The position numbers were made by a program, and so were the translations under genes. Below the pieces are notes generated by a model. The model did no database searches. It was not told the DNA's origin and saw nothing but the letters and a program-made list of their open reading frames with translations. Shown in pieces: positions 15,639-24,098 of a DNA stretch of 64,000 bases; the stretch's first letter is position 1, and the number at the start of each line of letters is the position of its first letter. Where the stretch lies: assembly GCA_003543215.1 (NCBI GenBank), contig DPJD01000001.1:864924-928923 (forward strand), in the 5' to 3' direction. Origin of the DNA: Erysipelotrichaceae bacterium. Lineage in GTDB: Bacteria > Bacillota_I > Bacilli_A > Erysipelotrichales > Erysipelotrichaceae.

Positions 15639-15680
15639 ATTATAACACAGTTATTAGCACTGTCAACTAATGAGTGCTAA
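15639..15680 (-). promoter_or_regulatory. tig promoter with CIRCE operator
   Basis: On the minus strand a perfect TTGACA (15661-15666) and TATAAT (15639-15644) are 16 nt apart. The inverted repeat TTAGCACTG-N9-GAGTGCTAA (15654-15680) differs from the CIRCE consensus at one base and covers the -35. It also overlaps the end of the upstream DUF3196 gene. HrcA would bind here as a repressor. Confidence 0.88.
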
Positions 15681-16377
15681 GGGCGTTGTCGCCTGTAAAT
15701 AATTGGCTTTTCAGCTGTTCCCAATCCTTAGGATTGAGCAATTTCGATGCCACATCTTCCAAGATGGCATACGCTAGATCATCGCCTTCATCTTCTGTGT
15801 AGACCAGTGGAAGTTGAGCCAAGCCCATATAGACCAAACGGTCCATACAGAGACGCTCCATCGATGGATTCTTCTCACACCACAATTTGATGAGTTGTTC
15901 CGCTGCTTGATAGCCATCCCCATCTTCAGGTAAAGCCAAGGATGCGGGAATGATTTGATATTCCACACCTTCATCCTTAAGTGTGAATTCATCATGGAGT
16001 TGTTGCTCGATAAGAATTCGAATCAAGAGTCGCAAGAGGATGGGATCATTCAAACGATCAATGAACAACTGAATCAATTCACTTTTATTTCTTAGGTTCA
16101 TACGACTAAGTTGGTCCAAGGCCTTCAATTGAGCATGTTCATCCTTCGTCAATAAGCTTAACAATGCTTCATCGTCGTAGAATGTCTGCATACTGTTGGC
16201 GCTTTGCATGACTTGCTTTAATTGTTCATGCAGACTTAAAAAACGCTCGTGATAGAGCTTAGGGATATAGGGCATGCTTAGTTCTTCTAAAACTAAAGCC
16301 AAAGCTTCTTCATAAGCGTGATCTTTTATCTTTTGTTCAATCAATTGAATCTGGTTTTGATAGCTATTTTCTTCCAT
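15667..16377 (-). CDS. DUF3196-like helical protein
   Basis: A 236-residue, acidic, probably all-helical cytoplasmic protein resembling the DUF3196 family of low-GC Gram-positives; function unknown. It starts MEENSYQNQIQLIEQKIKDH with TPR-like amphipathic helices. I chose ATG 16377 because a CATAAT extended -10 ends 7 nt before it, which would make the mRNA leaderless; the frame could otherwise open at 16413. Its last codons contain the CIRCE element of tig. It is divergent from the membrane-protein pair at 16442. Confidence 0.7.
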   Translation of the reverse strand: MEENSYQNQIQLIEQKIKDHAYEEALALVLEELSMPYIPKLYHERFLSLHEQLKQVMQSANSMQTFYDDEALLSLLTKDEHAQLKALDQLSRMNLRNKSELIQLFIDRLNDPILLRLLIRILIEQQLHDEFTLKDEGVEYQIIPASLALPEDGDGYQAAEQLIKLWCEKNPSMERLCMDRLVYMGLAQLPLVYTEDEGDDLAYAILEDVASKLLNPKDWEQLKSQLFTGDNALSTH

Positions 16378-16384
16378 CTTTAAT

Positions 16385-16435
16385 ATTATGCCACAGTTTG
16401 TCCATGCTTGCATCGTTAGATGCTTGTGTTAGAAT
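16385..16435. promoter_or_regulatory. Divergent extended -10 promoters, both placed for leaderless transcripts
   Basis: Minus strand: TGG-CATAAT (CATAAT at 16385-16390) ends 7 nt before ATG 16377. Plus strand: TTGCAT (16408-16413), 16-nt spacer, TGT-TAGAAT (TAGAAT at 16430-16435), then 6 nt and ATG 16442. Neither start has a ribosome-binding sequence. Initiation 6-7 nt after the -10 would begin the RNA at the start codon. Confidence 0.6.
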
Positions 16436-16441
16436 AAACTT

Positions 16442-17368
16442 ATGAAAATTCTAAGTGTGATCGTCGGTTTAGCCCTGACTGCGGGTGGTGTCTACCTTGC
16501 TTATGACACGTTTATGTTGTTTGATGATTTGGAAACCCTTAAATTAGGATTATTGTTAGGCGCTTCGTTCCTTGCCATGACCGTAGGTCTCTATCTCTTT
16601 TTACTTCCCTTGGCCATGAAACCAAAAGCAAAGAAAAATAAACGGATGGTAAAAGATACTGTCGTAGAACTTGAAACCAATGAAGAAGATATCAGTGAAA
16701 TAGAGGCCTTAAATGTTATCCAAACAGACAGTGATGATCGCGAAACCTCTATAGAAGAGACCATCGACACACCGCTCGAAATGGTTGAAGAAGCAATGCA
16801 TGCCACACAACTTGAAGATTTGTTCAACCAAGAAAATGAAACCAAAGCCTTTGATGTCATTAAAGAAGATGTCCACATTCGACCAAAACATGTCGATATC
16901 GAACAGACGCTCGTCATGCCGACCTTTAAAGAAAATATTGAACATGAAGTGGATGGCGACACGGTCGTCATGCCAACATTCAACGAAGCATTGAATGAAG
17001 AATCAAACCAAACCGACGATCGTCTCTTTACCGCTAAGATATTCAATGACACTTTGGATTTTGAAACCATGCATGAGTTACGTGTCATTGGAATCGAATC
17101 GTTCGGTAGTCAACGTATCCTTAGGAAACTTCAACCCGACAGTGAACTTAAACTCAGCTACAAACAGAAAAAAGGCTTGAATCTTGCGCAAGTAAGTTAT
17201 CAAGATAAAGTCATTGGTTATGTCTCCCGCTTGGAAATGAATCATTTGAATAAAAGCTTGGATCAATTGATCCGTGTCACGCCAGGTGATATCGTCACCG
17301 AGGGTCGTAAAGTCATCCGTTTCAGTGTCCAACTCCATTTCAAAGATGAGGAGAAACAAAATACATGA
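16442..17368 (+). CDS. Membrane-anchored protein with HIRAN-like C-terminal domain
   Basis: A 308-residue protein: two membrane helices (about 4-25 and 36-57), a basic stop (KPKAKKNKR), an acidic low-complexity linker (about 70-205) and a compact C-terminal domain (about 214-300, ELRVIGIESFG through QVSYQDKVIGYVSRLE) whose pattern resembles HIRAN domains. The linker has two copies of T-[LV]-VMPTF (residues 156-162 and 174-180), which look like docking or phospho-threonine motifs. Function unknown. It overlaps the next gene by 4 nt and appears to be translated from a leaderless mRNA. The HIRAN reading is my inference from pattern, not a search. Confidence 0.6.
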   Translation: MKILSVIVGLALTAGGVYLAYDTFMLFDDLETLKLGLLLGASFLAMTVGLYLFLLPLAMKPKAKKNKRMVKDTVVELETNEEDISEIEALNVIQTDSDDRETSIEETIDTPLEMVEEAMHATQLEDLFNQENETKAFDVIKEDVHIRPKHVDIEQTLVMPTFKENIEHEVDGDTVVMPTFNEALNEESNQTDDRLFTAKIFNDTLDFETMHELRVIGIESFGSQRILRKLQPDSELKLSYKQKKGLNLAQVSYQDKVIGYVSRLEMNHLNKSLDQLIRVTPGDIVTEGRKVIRFSVQLHFKDEEKQNT

Positions 17369-17787
17369 AGACAGAAATCTCTCAAGAGCGTAAAACATTC
17401 TATACAATCGGTTTGATCATTACAGGGATTGGTTTTATATTCTTCTTATCCGTCTTTGCCTTTGCATTTCTAGGGGATCCTTTCCAAATGGGTTTCAACT
17501 TCATGGCACCCGGCTTCATTGGCTTCACCTTGATCATCATTGGTCAAGGCATCATGACCTTTGCCCGCTTAGGTAAAGCAGGCTCCGGCTTAGTCTTAGA
17601 TCCTAAACAAGCACGTGAAGATCTCAAACCCTACTCTTCACAAGTCGGAGGTATGCTGAGCGATGTCTTGGATGAAGTCGACTTACCGCTTCAAGCAAAA
17701 GAAGTCGTCAAAGTCCGCTGTCGTCAATGCCAAGCGCTTAATGATGAAGATGCGCGTTTTTGTAAACATTGTGGTTCCGTACTCTAG
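17365..17787 (+). CDS. Membrane protein with C-terminal zinc ribbon
   Basis: A 140-residue protein with two membrane helices (about 13-35 and 46-68), a short linker, and a zinc ribbon at the end (VRCRQCQALNDEDARFCKHCGSVL, four Cys as CxxC...CxxC). Function unknown. It is coupled to the HIRAN-like protein by an ATGA overlap, and both have the same layout of two helices and a cytoplasmic domain, so they may work together at the membrane. Confidence 0.75.
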   Translation: MKTEISQERKTFYTIGLIITGIGFIFFLSVFAFAFLGDPFQMGFNFMAPGFIGFTLIIIGQGIMTFARLGKAGSGLVLDPKQAREDLKPYSSQVGGMLSDVLDEVDLPLQAKEVVKVRCRQCQALNDEDARFCKHCGSVL

Positions 17788-17788
17788 A

Positions 17789-17815
17789 GTTCAACCTTGG
17801 TTGAGCTTTTCTTTT
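17789..17815 (+). terminator. Terminator after zinc-ribbon gene
   Basis: GTTCAACC-TT-GGTTGAGC then TTTTCTTTT directly after the stop codon. Confidence 0.85.
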
Positions 17816-17821
17816 GGGCAT

Positions 17822-17844
17822 AAAAAAACCCTTTTTATAAGGGT
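17822..17844 (-). terminator. Terminator downstream of tRNA-Arg
   Basis: Minus-strand ACCCTT-ATAAA-AAGGGT followed by a run of T, 8 nt after the tRNA 3' end. Confidence 0.8.
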
Positions 17845-17851
17845 AAATAAA

Positions 17852-17928
17852 TGGCGTCCTCGGAGGGACTCGAACCCCCGACCGTGCGCTTAGAAGGCGC
17901 ATGCTCTGTCCAGCTGAGCTACGAGGAC
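17852..17928 (-). tRNA. tRNA-Arg (anticodon TCT)
   Basis: 77 nt with an encoded CCA. Acceptor arm GTCCTCG/CGAGGAC, discriminator G, D arm GCTCAGCTGGACAGAGC, anticodon arm TGCGC-CTTCTAA-GCGCA giving TCT, and T arm GGGGGTTCGAGTCCCTC. It reads AGA (and AGG by wobble). It lies at the end of the cvpA-mutS2-uvrC-murI-yfcE cluster and has its own terminator. Confidence 0.97.
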
Positions 17929-17973
17929 AATGTGCTGTTACATCTTACCAAATTTAATTCTTAAGTTCAAGAA

Positions 17974-18465
17974 TCAAAACCACTTTCGTTTCTTCTCTGG
18001 CCATGGGTATTCTTTGCGTTCCACCGTGATTTCACCCTTGTTCAATGTAATCAGTGCATAAGTGGGTAGGCTTGCATCACGATTGTGATGGATGGAGCCT
18101 GGATTGACCAAGGTGATGCCTTCCTCACGTGTCACTTTGAAAACGTGGCTATGACCATATAGAACCAACTGACATTCCTCTTCTTTGGCTTTTTGAATCA
18201 AGCGTTCGACCATGTGATACATTGGATACTGATGACCATGAATGAGTAGGATCCGTACCCCATCCAAATCAAGAATGATTTGAGCAGGATAATCATAATA
18301 CATGTCATTGTTGCCTTTGACCGACACAAAACCATCCAATTCACTGGCTGGGCTTTCACTGTCTCCACAGTGAAGATAGGCTTCCGCATTGGGATAGAGC
18401 TTGCGTAATTCTTGATGGACGCTATTGCGTCCGTGTGTATCACTAAGGACGAGGATCTGTTTCAT
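17974..18465 (-). CDS. YfcE/MJ0936-family metallophosphoesterase
   Basis: A 163-residue calcineurin-like phosphoesterase with the metal ligands SDTHG (N-terminus), HCGDSE, GNND, HGH and GHSH. These small enzymes hydrolyse phosphodiesters in vitro; the physiological substrate is usually unknown. The start overlaps murI by 23 nt, an order often seen in low-GC Gram-positives (murI with a neighbouring phosphodiesterase). Cytoplasmic, no signal sequence. Confidence 0.9.
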   Translation of the reverse strand: MKQILVLSDTHGRNSVHQELRKLYPNAEAYLHCGDSESPASELDGFVSVKGNNDMYYDYPAQIILDLDGVRILLIHGHQYPMYHMVERLIQKAKEEECQLVLYGHSHVFKVTREEGITLVNPGSIHHNRDASLPTYALITLNKGEITVERKEYPWPEKKRKWF

Positions 18466-19210
18466 GGTCTACCTCTATTTTAGTAAACTCAACCTCACTT
18501 TGAAAGAGTTCTTTGACTTGAATGTGTGCATAAATCGCATCTTTGGTGGTGAAACACTTGGCTTCACCTTCTAAGAGAGGTTTATCTTTAAATTGATTCA
18601 CCATCACTTGAATGGAATCATAGATATTCTGCTTGAAGATTTGGTTGAATGCAGGACGAGCCAAGGGGTAATGTGTGCAGCCTAAGATCATCGCATCGGC
18701 ATTTAAGCTCTCATGATTGAGTTCTTGTTCGATGTAGGCTTGCATATCCGCTTGAGAACGCATGCCTTCGACCATACTGACCAATTCCGGTAAGATGGTC
18801 CCATGAATCTTCATTGCGGGAAAACGTTGTCTGAGGGCTTTTGTGTAGATCTCACTTTGAATGGTGAGTTTAGTCGCCACAACCAAGATTGATTTCGTAT
18901 CAGTAGGAATCTGTTCAATGGTGGGTTCAACCACCTCATGAAAGATCACAGTTGGGAAGCGTTCCTTCAATACGGGAAGTGCCACGGCATTCATCGTGTT
19001 GCATGCGATCACGATTTCGTGGATACCCTGATTTAGAAACCACTGGATGTTTTTGCTTGCGATGGTTTGAATTTCCAAAGCCGTCTTGTTCCCATACGGC
19101 GCATTTTTTTGGTCCGCGAGAAAATGGAAAGCCGCTTTGGGATACGCTTGATGTAATGCATGAAAGATGCTGTAGCCACCGAGGCCAGAATCAATGATAC
19201 CGATTGTCAT
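18443..19210 (-). CDS. murI: Glutamate racemase
   Basis: A 255-residue Asp/Glu racemase that supplies D-glutamate for peptidoglycan. Key motifs are IGIIDSGLGG at the N-terminus, the first catalytic Cys in IACNTMNAVA (about Cys70) and the second in LGCTHYPLA. It lies directly after uvrC and overlaps the phosphoesterase gene. Its presence, with murB at the right edge, shows the organism makes a cell wall. Confidence 0.95.
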   Translation of the reverse strand: MTIGIIDSGLGGYSIFHALHQAYPKAAFHFLADQKNAPYGNKTALEIQTIASKNIQWFLNQGIHEIVIACNTMNAVALPVLKERFPTVIFHEVVEPTIEQIPTDTKSILVVATKLTIQSEIYTKALRQRFPAMKIHGTILPELVSMVEGMRSQADMQAYIEQELNHESLNADAMILGCTHYPLARPAFNQIFKQNIYDSIQVMVNQFKDKPLLEGEAKCFTTKDAIYAHIQVKELFQSEVEFTKIEVDHETDPRP

Positions 19211-19218
19211 AGTGGATA

Positions 19219-20982
19219 TTATACCATTTCTTGTTTTGCTTGAATACGCTGCTGGATCGTTTTTGCCAAAGCAGGTCCAAGCACTTCACTGAGCTGCTCT
19301 TCACTGGCTTCAAGAATGCCTTTGACGGATTTGAAACGTTTGAGCAGAGCTTGTTTACGCTTAGGTCCAACCCCTTCAATGTCATCCAATACTGAATAAG
19401 TTTGAGCTTTGGATCGACGTTTTTGGTGTTGGGAAAGGACAAAACGATGTACTTCATCTTGCATACGCGTCAAGAGGTAGAAGGTCTCAATGGAATCTTT
19501 CAATTCAATACGTTCACCGTTGCGATCCATCAAGGCGGAGGTTTGATGTCTTTCATCCTTTACCAAACCAAAGACGGGAATATTCACGTCTAAAAGCTCG
19601 AGACTGCGTAAGGTCCCTTGGATTTGTAGAAACCCACCATCCACTAATAAGACACTTGGAAAGCGTTTCTCTTCTTTAAGCATCCTTAGATAACGCCTGT
19701 AGATGACTTCTTCCATATTACGCACATCATCCGCATTGTTATGCAAATGATAGATCCGATAGTCTTGTTTAAAGGCTTTCCCTTGTTTGAAGACCACGAC
19801 TGCAGAAGTCGCCAATTGCCCTTGAGTATGCGAGTTATCGACCAGCTCAATGGTGCTCACATCTTCTAAACTTAACAGCATCGCTAAGTCGTCCAAGGCT
19901 TTGTCTTGTTTACTTTGATTGCGTTGGATCATCATGCCATATTGACGATGATAATTCATCGCATTCTTCAAGACGAGATCCATGAGTTGACGGAGTTCTC
20001 CACGTTGTGGTTGGTGTATTTTAATCTCTAAGATTTCCTCAAGGTTTTGGATATCCATGCCAAATGGCAGTAAAAGTTCTTTGGGTTTCACTTGTTTATC
20101 GTAATATTGCAAGATGAACTGCTCAAAACTCTCTTGTGCATCTTCAACCAAGATATCACTGACCAAATGACGATCCATCAACTGTCCACCCCGAACAATC
20201 AAAGCCGCGATCGTCAATACACCATCTTTTTCATAGTAATTGAAAGCATCACGATCCGTGCGTGTCTCTTGATTGACGTTTTGCTTGTCATTGATGTGAT
20301 CTAAGGATCTTAGATAATCGCGATATTCTATCGCTTTCTCATAATTCATCACATCCGTTGCCTTCTGCATCTCTGCAGTCAAGCGTTTGCGTAAATCCTT
20401 GTCATCCCCCTTAAGGACTTGGATGATTTCTTTGAGCATGTCCGGATAGATGTTTTCTTCTACAGGAAATTCACAGGGACCTAAACATTGTCCCAAGTGA
20501 TAATAGAGGCATACTTTTTTAGGTAAGCTTCGACATTTACGTAAGGGATAGATGGAGTTCAAAAGCGTGGCCATGTTGTGTGCCGCACTGGCATCGGGAA
20601 AAGGACCATAATAATTGGCCTTTTTATCTTTCTTTAGTTCACGTACGACACTCAAGCGTGGATATTTTTCTTGTGTGATTTTGATATAGGGATAGGATTT
20701 ATCGTCCATGAACATGATGTTGAAGCGTGGACGATGTTTCTTAATCAGATTGATTTCTAAAATCAAAGATTCTTTTTCTGTATCTGTAACGATGATATCA
20801 AAATCATGAATCAAGCTGACGAGCTTGGTCGTTTTATAATCATGGGCACCGGTAAAATAATTGTTTACCCGGTTTTTAAGTTTCTTGGCTTTACCCACAT
20901 AGATGATCTGTCCATGCTGGTCTTTCATGATGTAACAGCCAGGTTCCATCGGTAAGCTGGCTAATTTATCTTGAATACTCAT
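19219..20982 (-). CDS. uvrC: Excinuclease ABC subunit C
   Basis: A 587-residue nuclease subunit of nucleotide excision repair. The GIY-YIG domain (PGCYIMKDQHGQIIYVGKAKKLKNRV) gives the 3' cut, followed by the UVR motif region (YEKAIEYRDYLRSLD), the RNase-H-like C domain with LLVDGGFLQIQ for the 5' cut, and the C-terminal helix-hairpin-helix (LDDIEGVGPKRKQALLKRF). Normal length. The start overlaps the mutS2 stop by 4 nt. Confidence 0.96.
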   Translation of the reverse strand: MSIQDKLASLPMEPGCYIMKDQHGQIIYVGKAKKLKNRVNNYFTGAHDYKTTKLVSLIHDFDIIVTDTEKESLILEINLIKKHRPRFNIMFMDDKSYPYIKITQEKYPRLSVVRELKKDKKANYYGPFPDASAAHNMATLLNSIYPLRKCRSLPKKVCLYYHLGQCLGPCEFPVEENIYPDMLKEIIQVLKGDDKDLRKRLTAEMQKATDVMNYEKAIEYRDYLRSLDHINDKQNVNQETRTDRDAFNYYEKDGVLTIAALIVRGGQLMDRHLVSDILVEDAQESFEQFILQYYDKQVKPKELLLPFGMDIQNLEEILEIKIHQPQRGELRQLMDLVLKNAMNYHRQYGMMIQRNQSKQDKALDDLAMLLSLEDVSTIELVDNSHTQGQLATSAVVVFKQGKAFKQDYRIYHLHNNADDVRNMEEVIYRRYLRMLKEEKRFPSVLLVDGGFLQIQGTLRSLELLDVNIPVFGLVKDERHQTSALMDRNGERIELKDSIETFYLLTRMQDEVHRFVLSQHQKRRSKAQTYSVLDDIEGVGPKRKQALLKRFKSVKGILEASEEQLSEVLGPALAKTIQQRIQAKQEMV

Positions 20983-23270
20983 GTCTGACCTTTGAACTGA
21001 ACGACGGTGGCACCGACACCACCCTCACCTTGGCCACCGAGACGATAGCTTTCAATACGTTCTTGTTTCGCCAACATGCCATGTACGGCTTGACGAAGGG
21101 CTCCGGTCCCATGACCATGAATGATGCGTGCGAACGGCATCTTGGCACGAAGACATTGGTCGATGTATTGGCTGACAATGGGAAGTGCTTCCTCAACCCG
21201 ATAGCCAATCACATTGAGTTCAAGTGGTACCGTTGGGACGGCTTCTTGTGTGATGGTTATGGACTTTTGTGCCTTTGGTGCATTGCCCAACGTCAATTGA
21301 CTTGGGGAGACTTCCATTCGAATCCCATTGATCATGACCACCACAACCTTCTTCTTTAGTTGAATGACCTTACCTTGTTGGTTCGTCGCTTTGAGTTTGA
21401 CCCATTGACCAAGTTCAATATTTTCTAAAGGTTTCTCCGTCTTGACCTGTGGTCGTTTCTGAGAAAGCTGTTTCTTCTTTTCAATTAAGGTATGAAGGGG
21501 TTGGTCTTGAGAACGCATCTCACTGAGAATAACTTCTGCTTCAATTTGCGCTTCTTCGTAAAGTTCATCCAAAGCATCTTGAAGTTCGGCTTGTTTCTTT
21601 TCTTTTTGCGTCTCAAACTGCAAGAGCTTTTGTTGGAGGGTGTTACGTTCTTGGTCCAGTTCCGATTGAGCTGAATCCAATTTTTCTTCCCACTGCTTGA
21701 GCTCAAGCATCTTCTGATCCAAACGTTCTTGGAGTAATGCCAATTCGGATTTAGCTGCTAGTTTCAATTCTTTAGCGTGTTCCAAAATCGTCGAATTGAG
21801 GTTGAAGCGTGCTGCGATTTCAAAGGCAAAGGATTGACCTGCAATGCCCTCTAAGTACTTAAAAGTTGGACGCATGGCTTCCATGTCAAATTGAACCGAA
21901 GCAAGGAGAATATCTCGATGGATGAGTGCATATTCCTTTAATTTGGAATAGTGGGTTGTGGCAATAACCTTCACCCCTTTTTGTCTTAAGAACTCAAGAA
22001 CCGCGATGGCTAAGCTTTCCCCTTCTTGCGGATCCGTACCGCCACCGAGTTCATCCAAAAGAACCAATGAATTGGCTGTGGCCTTATCGGTCAATTGCGC
22101 TAATTTGGATAAATGCGCTGAGAAAGTGGATAGACTTTGAACAATGGATTGATCATCCCCAATATCCACAAAGATCTGATCGAACATCGGCACAATGGCT
22201 TCATCGGCTAAAACTGGAATCCCACTGTAGGCCATCAAAGTGAATAAACCAACAATCTTTAAACTAACCGTCTTACCACCGGTGTTCGGTCCTGTTATCA
22301 ATAGAATTGGATGTTTATCATCCATACGATAGGTATTCGCCACGACATGTTCCGCATCGATCAAAGGATGGCGTGCATCTTTAAGAAAAATTTGTTTGTC
22401 ATCGGAGATTGTTGCCGTACGACCTTGGTGTTTCTCACCATAGTAGGCGCGTGCAAAATAAGTATCCAAATATGCCATGGTTTCCAAGGCATGGAGATAA
22501 TTATCACTGATAGGCTTGATCAAAGCACTTAAACCTTTACAGATTGCAAAAATCTCTTCTTGTTCCTGAGTGAGTGCTTCTTGGATTCGATTGTTCAGTT
22601 CCAAAAGAACCGGTGGTTCCACATAAGCAGATAAACCCGATGCGGATTCTCCATGGATCAAACCACCCACTTTATTCTTATCACTGGCTTTGATCAACAC
22701 CACGACACGATCATTACGGATCGTGGAGATGTTGTCAGCCAAACTGGATGCATGCGTCTGCATGAAGCGTTGCACTGCCCCATCTCGTTCAGATAAGGCT
22801 CTGCGCAATTTCTGACGGATCTGCGCTAGGGTTGTGGATGCTTGATCCATCATCTCAATGTTCGGACTGATGCACGCTTCAATGGCTTGTGAAACCTTCA
22901 CATTTTCTTGTAGCGATTCAAAAAGATCATTGAGGGCTTCAAGTTTGATTTCTGCTTTCTGATGATATTGTTTTGCTAAATGGACACCTCTGCCAAAGAC
23001 AGCCACATCCATCAACTCATCCATTCCAAGTACCATGTCTTTGGATGCTTTTTCAAGCGTCAAACGAATGTCCTTCATCCCTGCCATTGGACAAGGTCCA
23101 TGAAGTCGTAAGAGTTCCATCGCTTCAAAAGATCGATTGTTCTCACGATTGACCCAAAGTGGTTTAAAACTTGGTTTCAAATCAAGAATCATCTTTCTAG
23201 ATAAAGAAAATTGTGTATACTGTGCAATCTCATCTAAGATGAGTGGATACTCTAATACGTCCCAAGTCAT
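20979..23270 (-). CDS. mutS2: MutS2 endonuclease/ribosome rescue ATPase
   Basis: A 763-residue MutS2 protein with core and clamp helices (1-300), an ABC-type ATPase (Walker A GPNTGGKTVSLK, signature STFSAHLSKL, Walker B LVLLDELGGGTDPQEG), a long coiled coil (about 505-610) and a C-terminal Smr domain (MPFARIIHGHGTGALRQAV). Known roles are suppression of recombination and, in Bacillus, splitting of collided ribosomes. It sits between cvpA and uvrC with 1-nt spacing and a 4-nt overlap. Confidence 0.95.
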   Translation of the reverse strand: MTWDVLEYPLILDEIAQYTQFSLSRKMILDLKPSFKPLWVNRENNRSFEAMELLRLHGPCPMAGMKDIRLTLEKASKDMVLGMDELMDVAVFGRGVHLAKQYHQKAEIKLEALNDLFESLQENVKVSQAIEACISPNIEMMDQASTTLAQIRQKLRRALSERDGAVQRFMQTHASSLADNISTIRNDRVVVLIKASDKNKVGGLIHGESASGLSAYVEPPVLLELNNRIQEALTQEQEEIFAICKGLSALIKPISDNYLHALETMAYLDTYFARAYYGEKHQGRTATISDDKQIFLKDARHPLIDAEHVVANTYRMDDKHPILLITGPNTGGKTVSLKIVGLFTLMAYSGIPVLADEAIVPMFDQIFVDIGDDQSIVQSLSTFSAHLSKLAQLTDKATANSLVLLDELGGGTDPQEGESLAIAVLEFLRQKGVKVIATTHYSKLKEYALIHRDILLASVQFDMEAMRPTFKYLEGIAGQSFAFEIAARFNLNSTILEHAKELKLAAKSELALLQERLDQKMLELKQWEEKLDSAQSELDQERNTLQQKLLQFETQKEKKQAELQDALDELYEEAQIEAEVILSEMRSQDQPLHTLIEKKKQLSQKRPQVKTEKPLENIELGQWVKLKATNQQGKVIQLKKKVVVVMINGIRMEVSPSQLTLGNAPKAQKSITITQEAVPTVPLELNVIGYRVEEALPIVSQYIDQCLRAKMPFARIIHGHGTGALRQAVHGMLAKQERIESYRLGGQGEGGVGATVVQFKGQT

Positions 23271-23271
23271 G

Positions 23272-24033
23272 TTATTTCAATCCTTCAATCAGTTCATTTA
23301 TTTTATCCGCACCCAATGAAAAACCACTGAGCCAAACGCGTAAAACGGCAATCTCATCTTCACTCAGTGGATCGTGTTTGATGATCTTGAGAATGATGTC
23401 TTGATGGATCGGCTCCACTTCACGATTGCTTAACCATGCTTTAATTTTCACTTCATCTTCAGACGTCATCGAATCGGGGTTGAAAATCTTCAAGAGACTC
23501 ACTTCTTCAAGGTTCAAGCTTTGTGTCAACTGCGTTGAAAGTGGACCTACATGTCTGAGTTGACTGTTTGCTAAGACATCCTGACCATTCTTAATGAGAG
23601 GTGTCAAAAGAAGGATGTAGATCAAAAAGCTATAGAGTGCGACTTGAAGAAAACCGAAGACCAAACCTAAGATGTGATTCACACCTTTTAAAAGAGGGAC
23701 TTTGCCAATACCCGCAAAGACAGGCCTCATCAACAATAGTATTAAACTCACCAAAATGAAAACAATCACAAACCACAACAAGCCATTGATTTGAACACTG
23801 ACAAAGGGTCCAATAATCGGAAGTGCCAATAATGCTTCATCTGCTTTATAGATCGGCAAGGCTTGAGCTAATGGTGACGCCAAGAGCCAAGCTAAAAAGA
23901 AAGCGACAAAAAGACTGATGCTCTCAAGCACCAATAATAGTAGACCTTTATGGTAACTGCGCCATAGCACAAAAGCCATGAGCACAAGCACTAAAATATC
24001 AAAATAAGGATAAAATGTTTCTGGAATTGTCAT
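23272..24033 (-). CDS. CvpA family membrane protein (mutS2-linked)
   Basis: A 253-residue protein with four to five membrane helices in the first 170 residues (ILVLVLMAFVLWRSYHKGLL, VLESISLFVAFFLAWLLA, FVIVFILVSLILLLM, NHILGLVFGFLQVALYSF) and a soluble acidic C-terminal tail. This matches the CvpA/colicin V production family, next to mutS2 in many Bacillota. Biochemical role unknown; linked to envelope functions. A second CvpA protein is at 42315-43151 with a similar tail. Confidence 0.85.
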   Translation of the reverse strand: MTIPETFYPYFDILVLVLMAFVLWRSYHKGLLLLVLESISLFVAFFLAWLLASPLAQALPIYKADEALLALPIIGPFVSVQINGLLWFVIVFILVSLILLLMRPVFAGIGKVPLLKGVNHILGLVFGFLQVALYSFLIYILLLTPLIKNGQDVLANSQLRHVGPLSTQLTQSLNLEEVSLLKIFNPDSMTSEDEVKIKAWLSNREVEPIHQDIILKIIKHDPLSEDEIAVLRVWLSGFSLGADKINELIEGLK

Positions 24034-24082
24034 ACGGACCTCACAAATAGTTTACTGGATTATGGGTTTAAATACAAACCTA

Positions 24083-24098
24083 TGATAAACTAGAATCG
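24083..24098 (+). promoter_or_regulatory. Extended -10 of rnhC, leaderless geometry
   Basis: TGA-TAAACT (TAAACT 24086-24091) is followed by seven bases and ATG 24099, with no ribosome-binding sequence. RNA synthesis would start at the A of ATG. The same TGN-TAAACT form precedes the HAD gene at 54769 and uraA. Confidence 0.55.
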
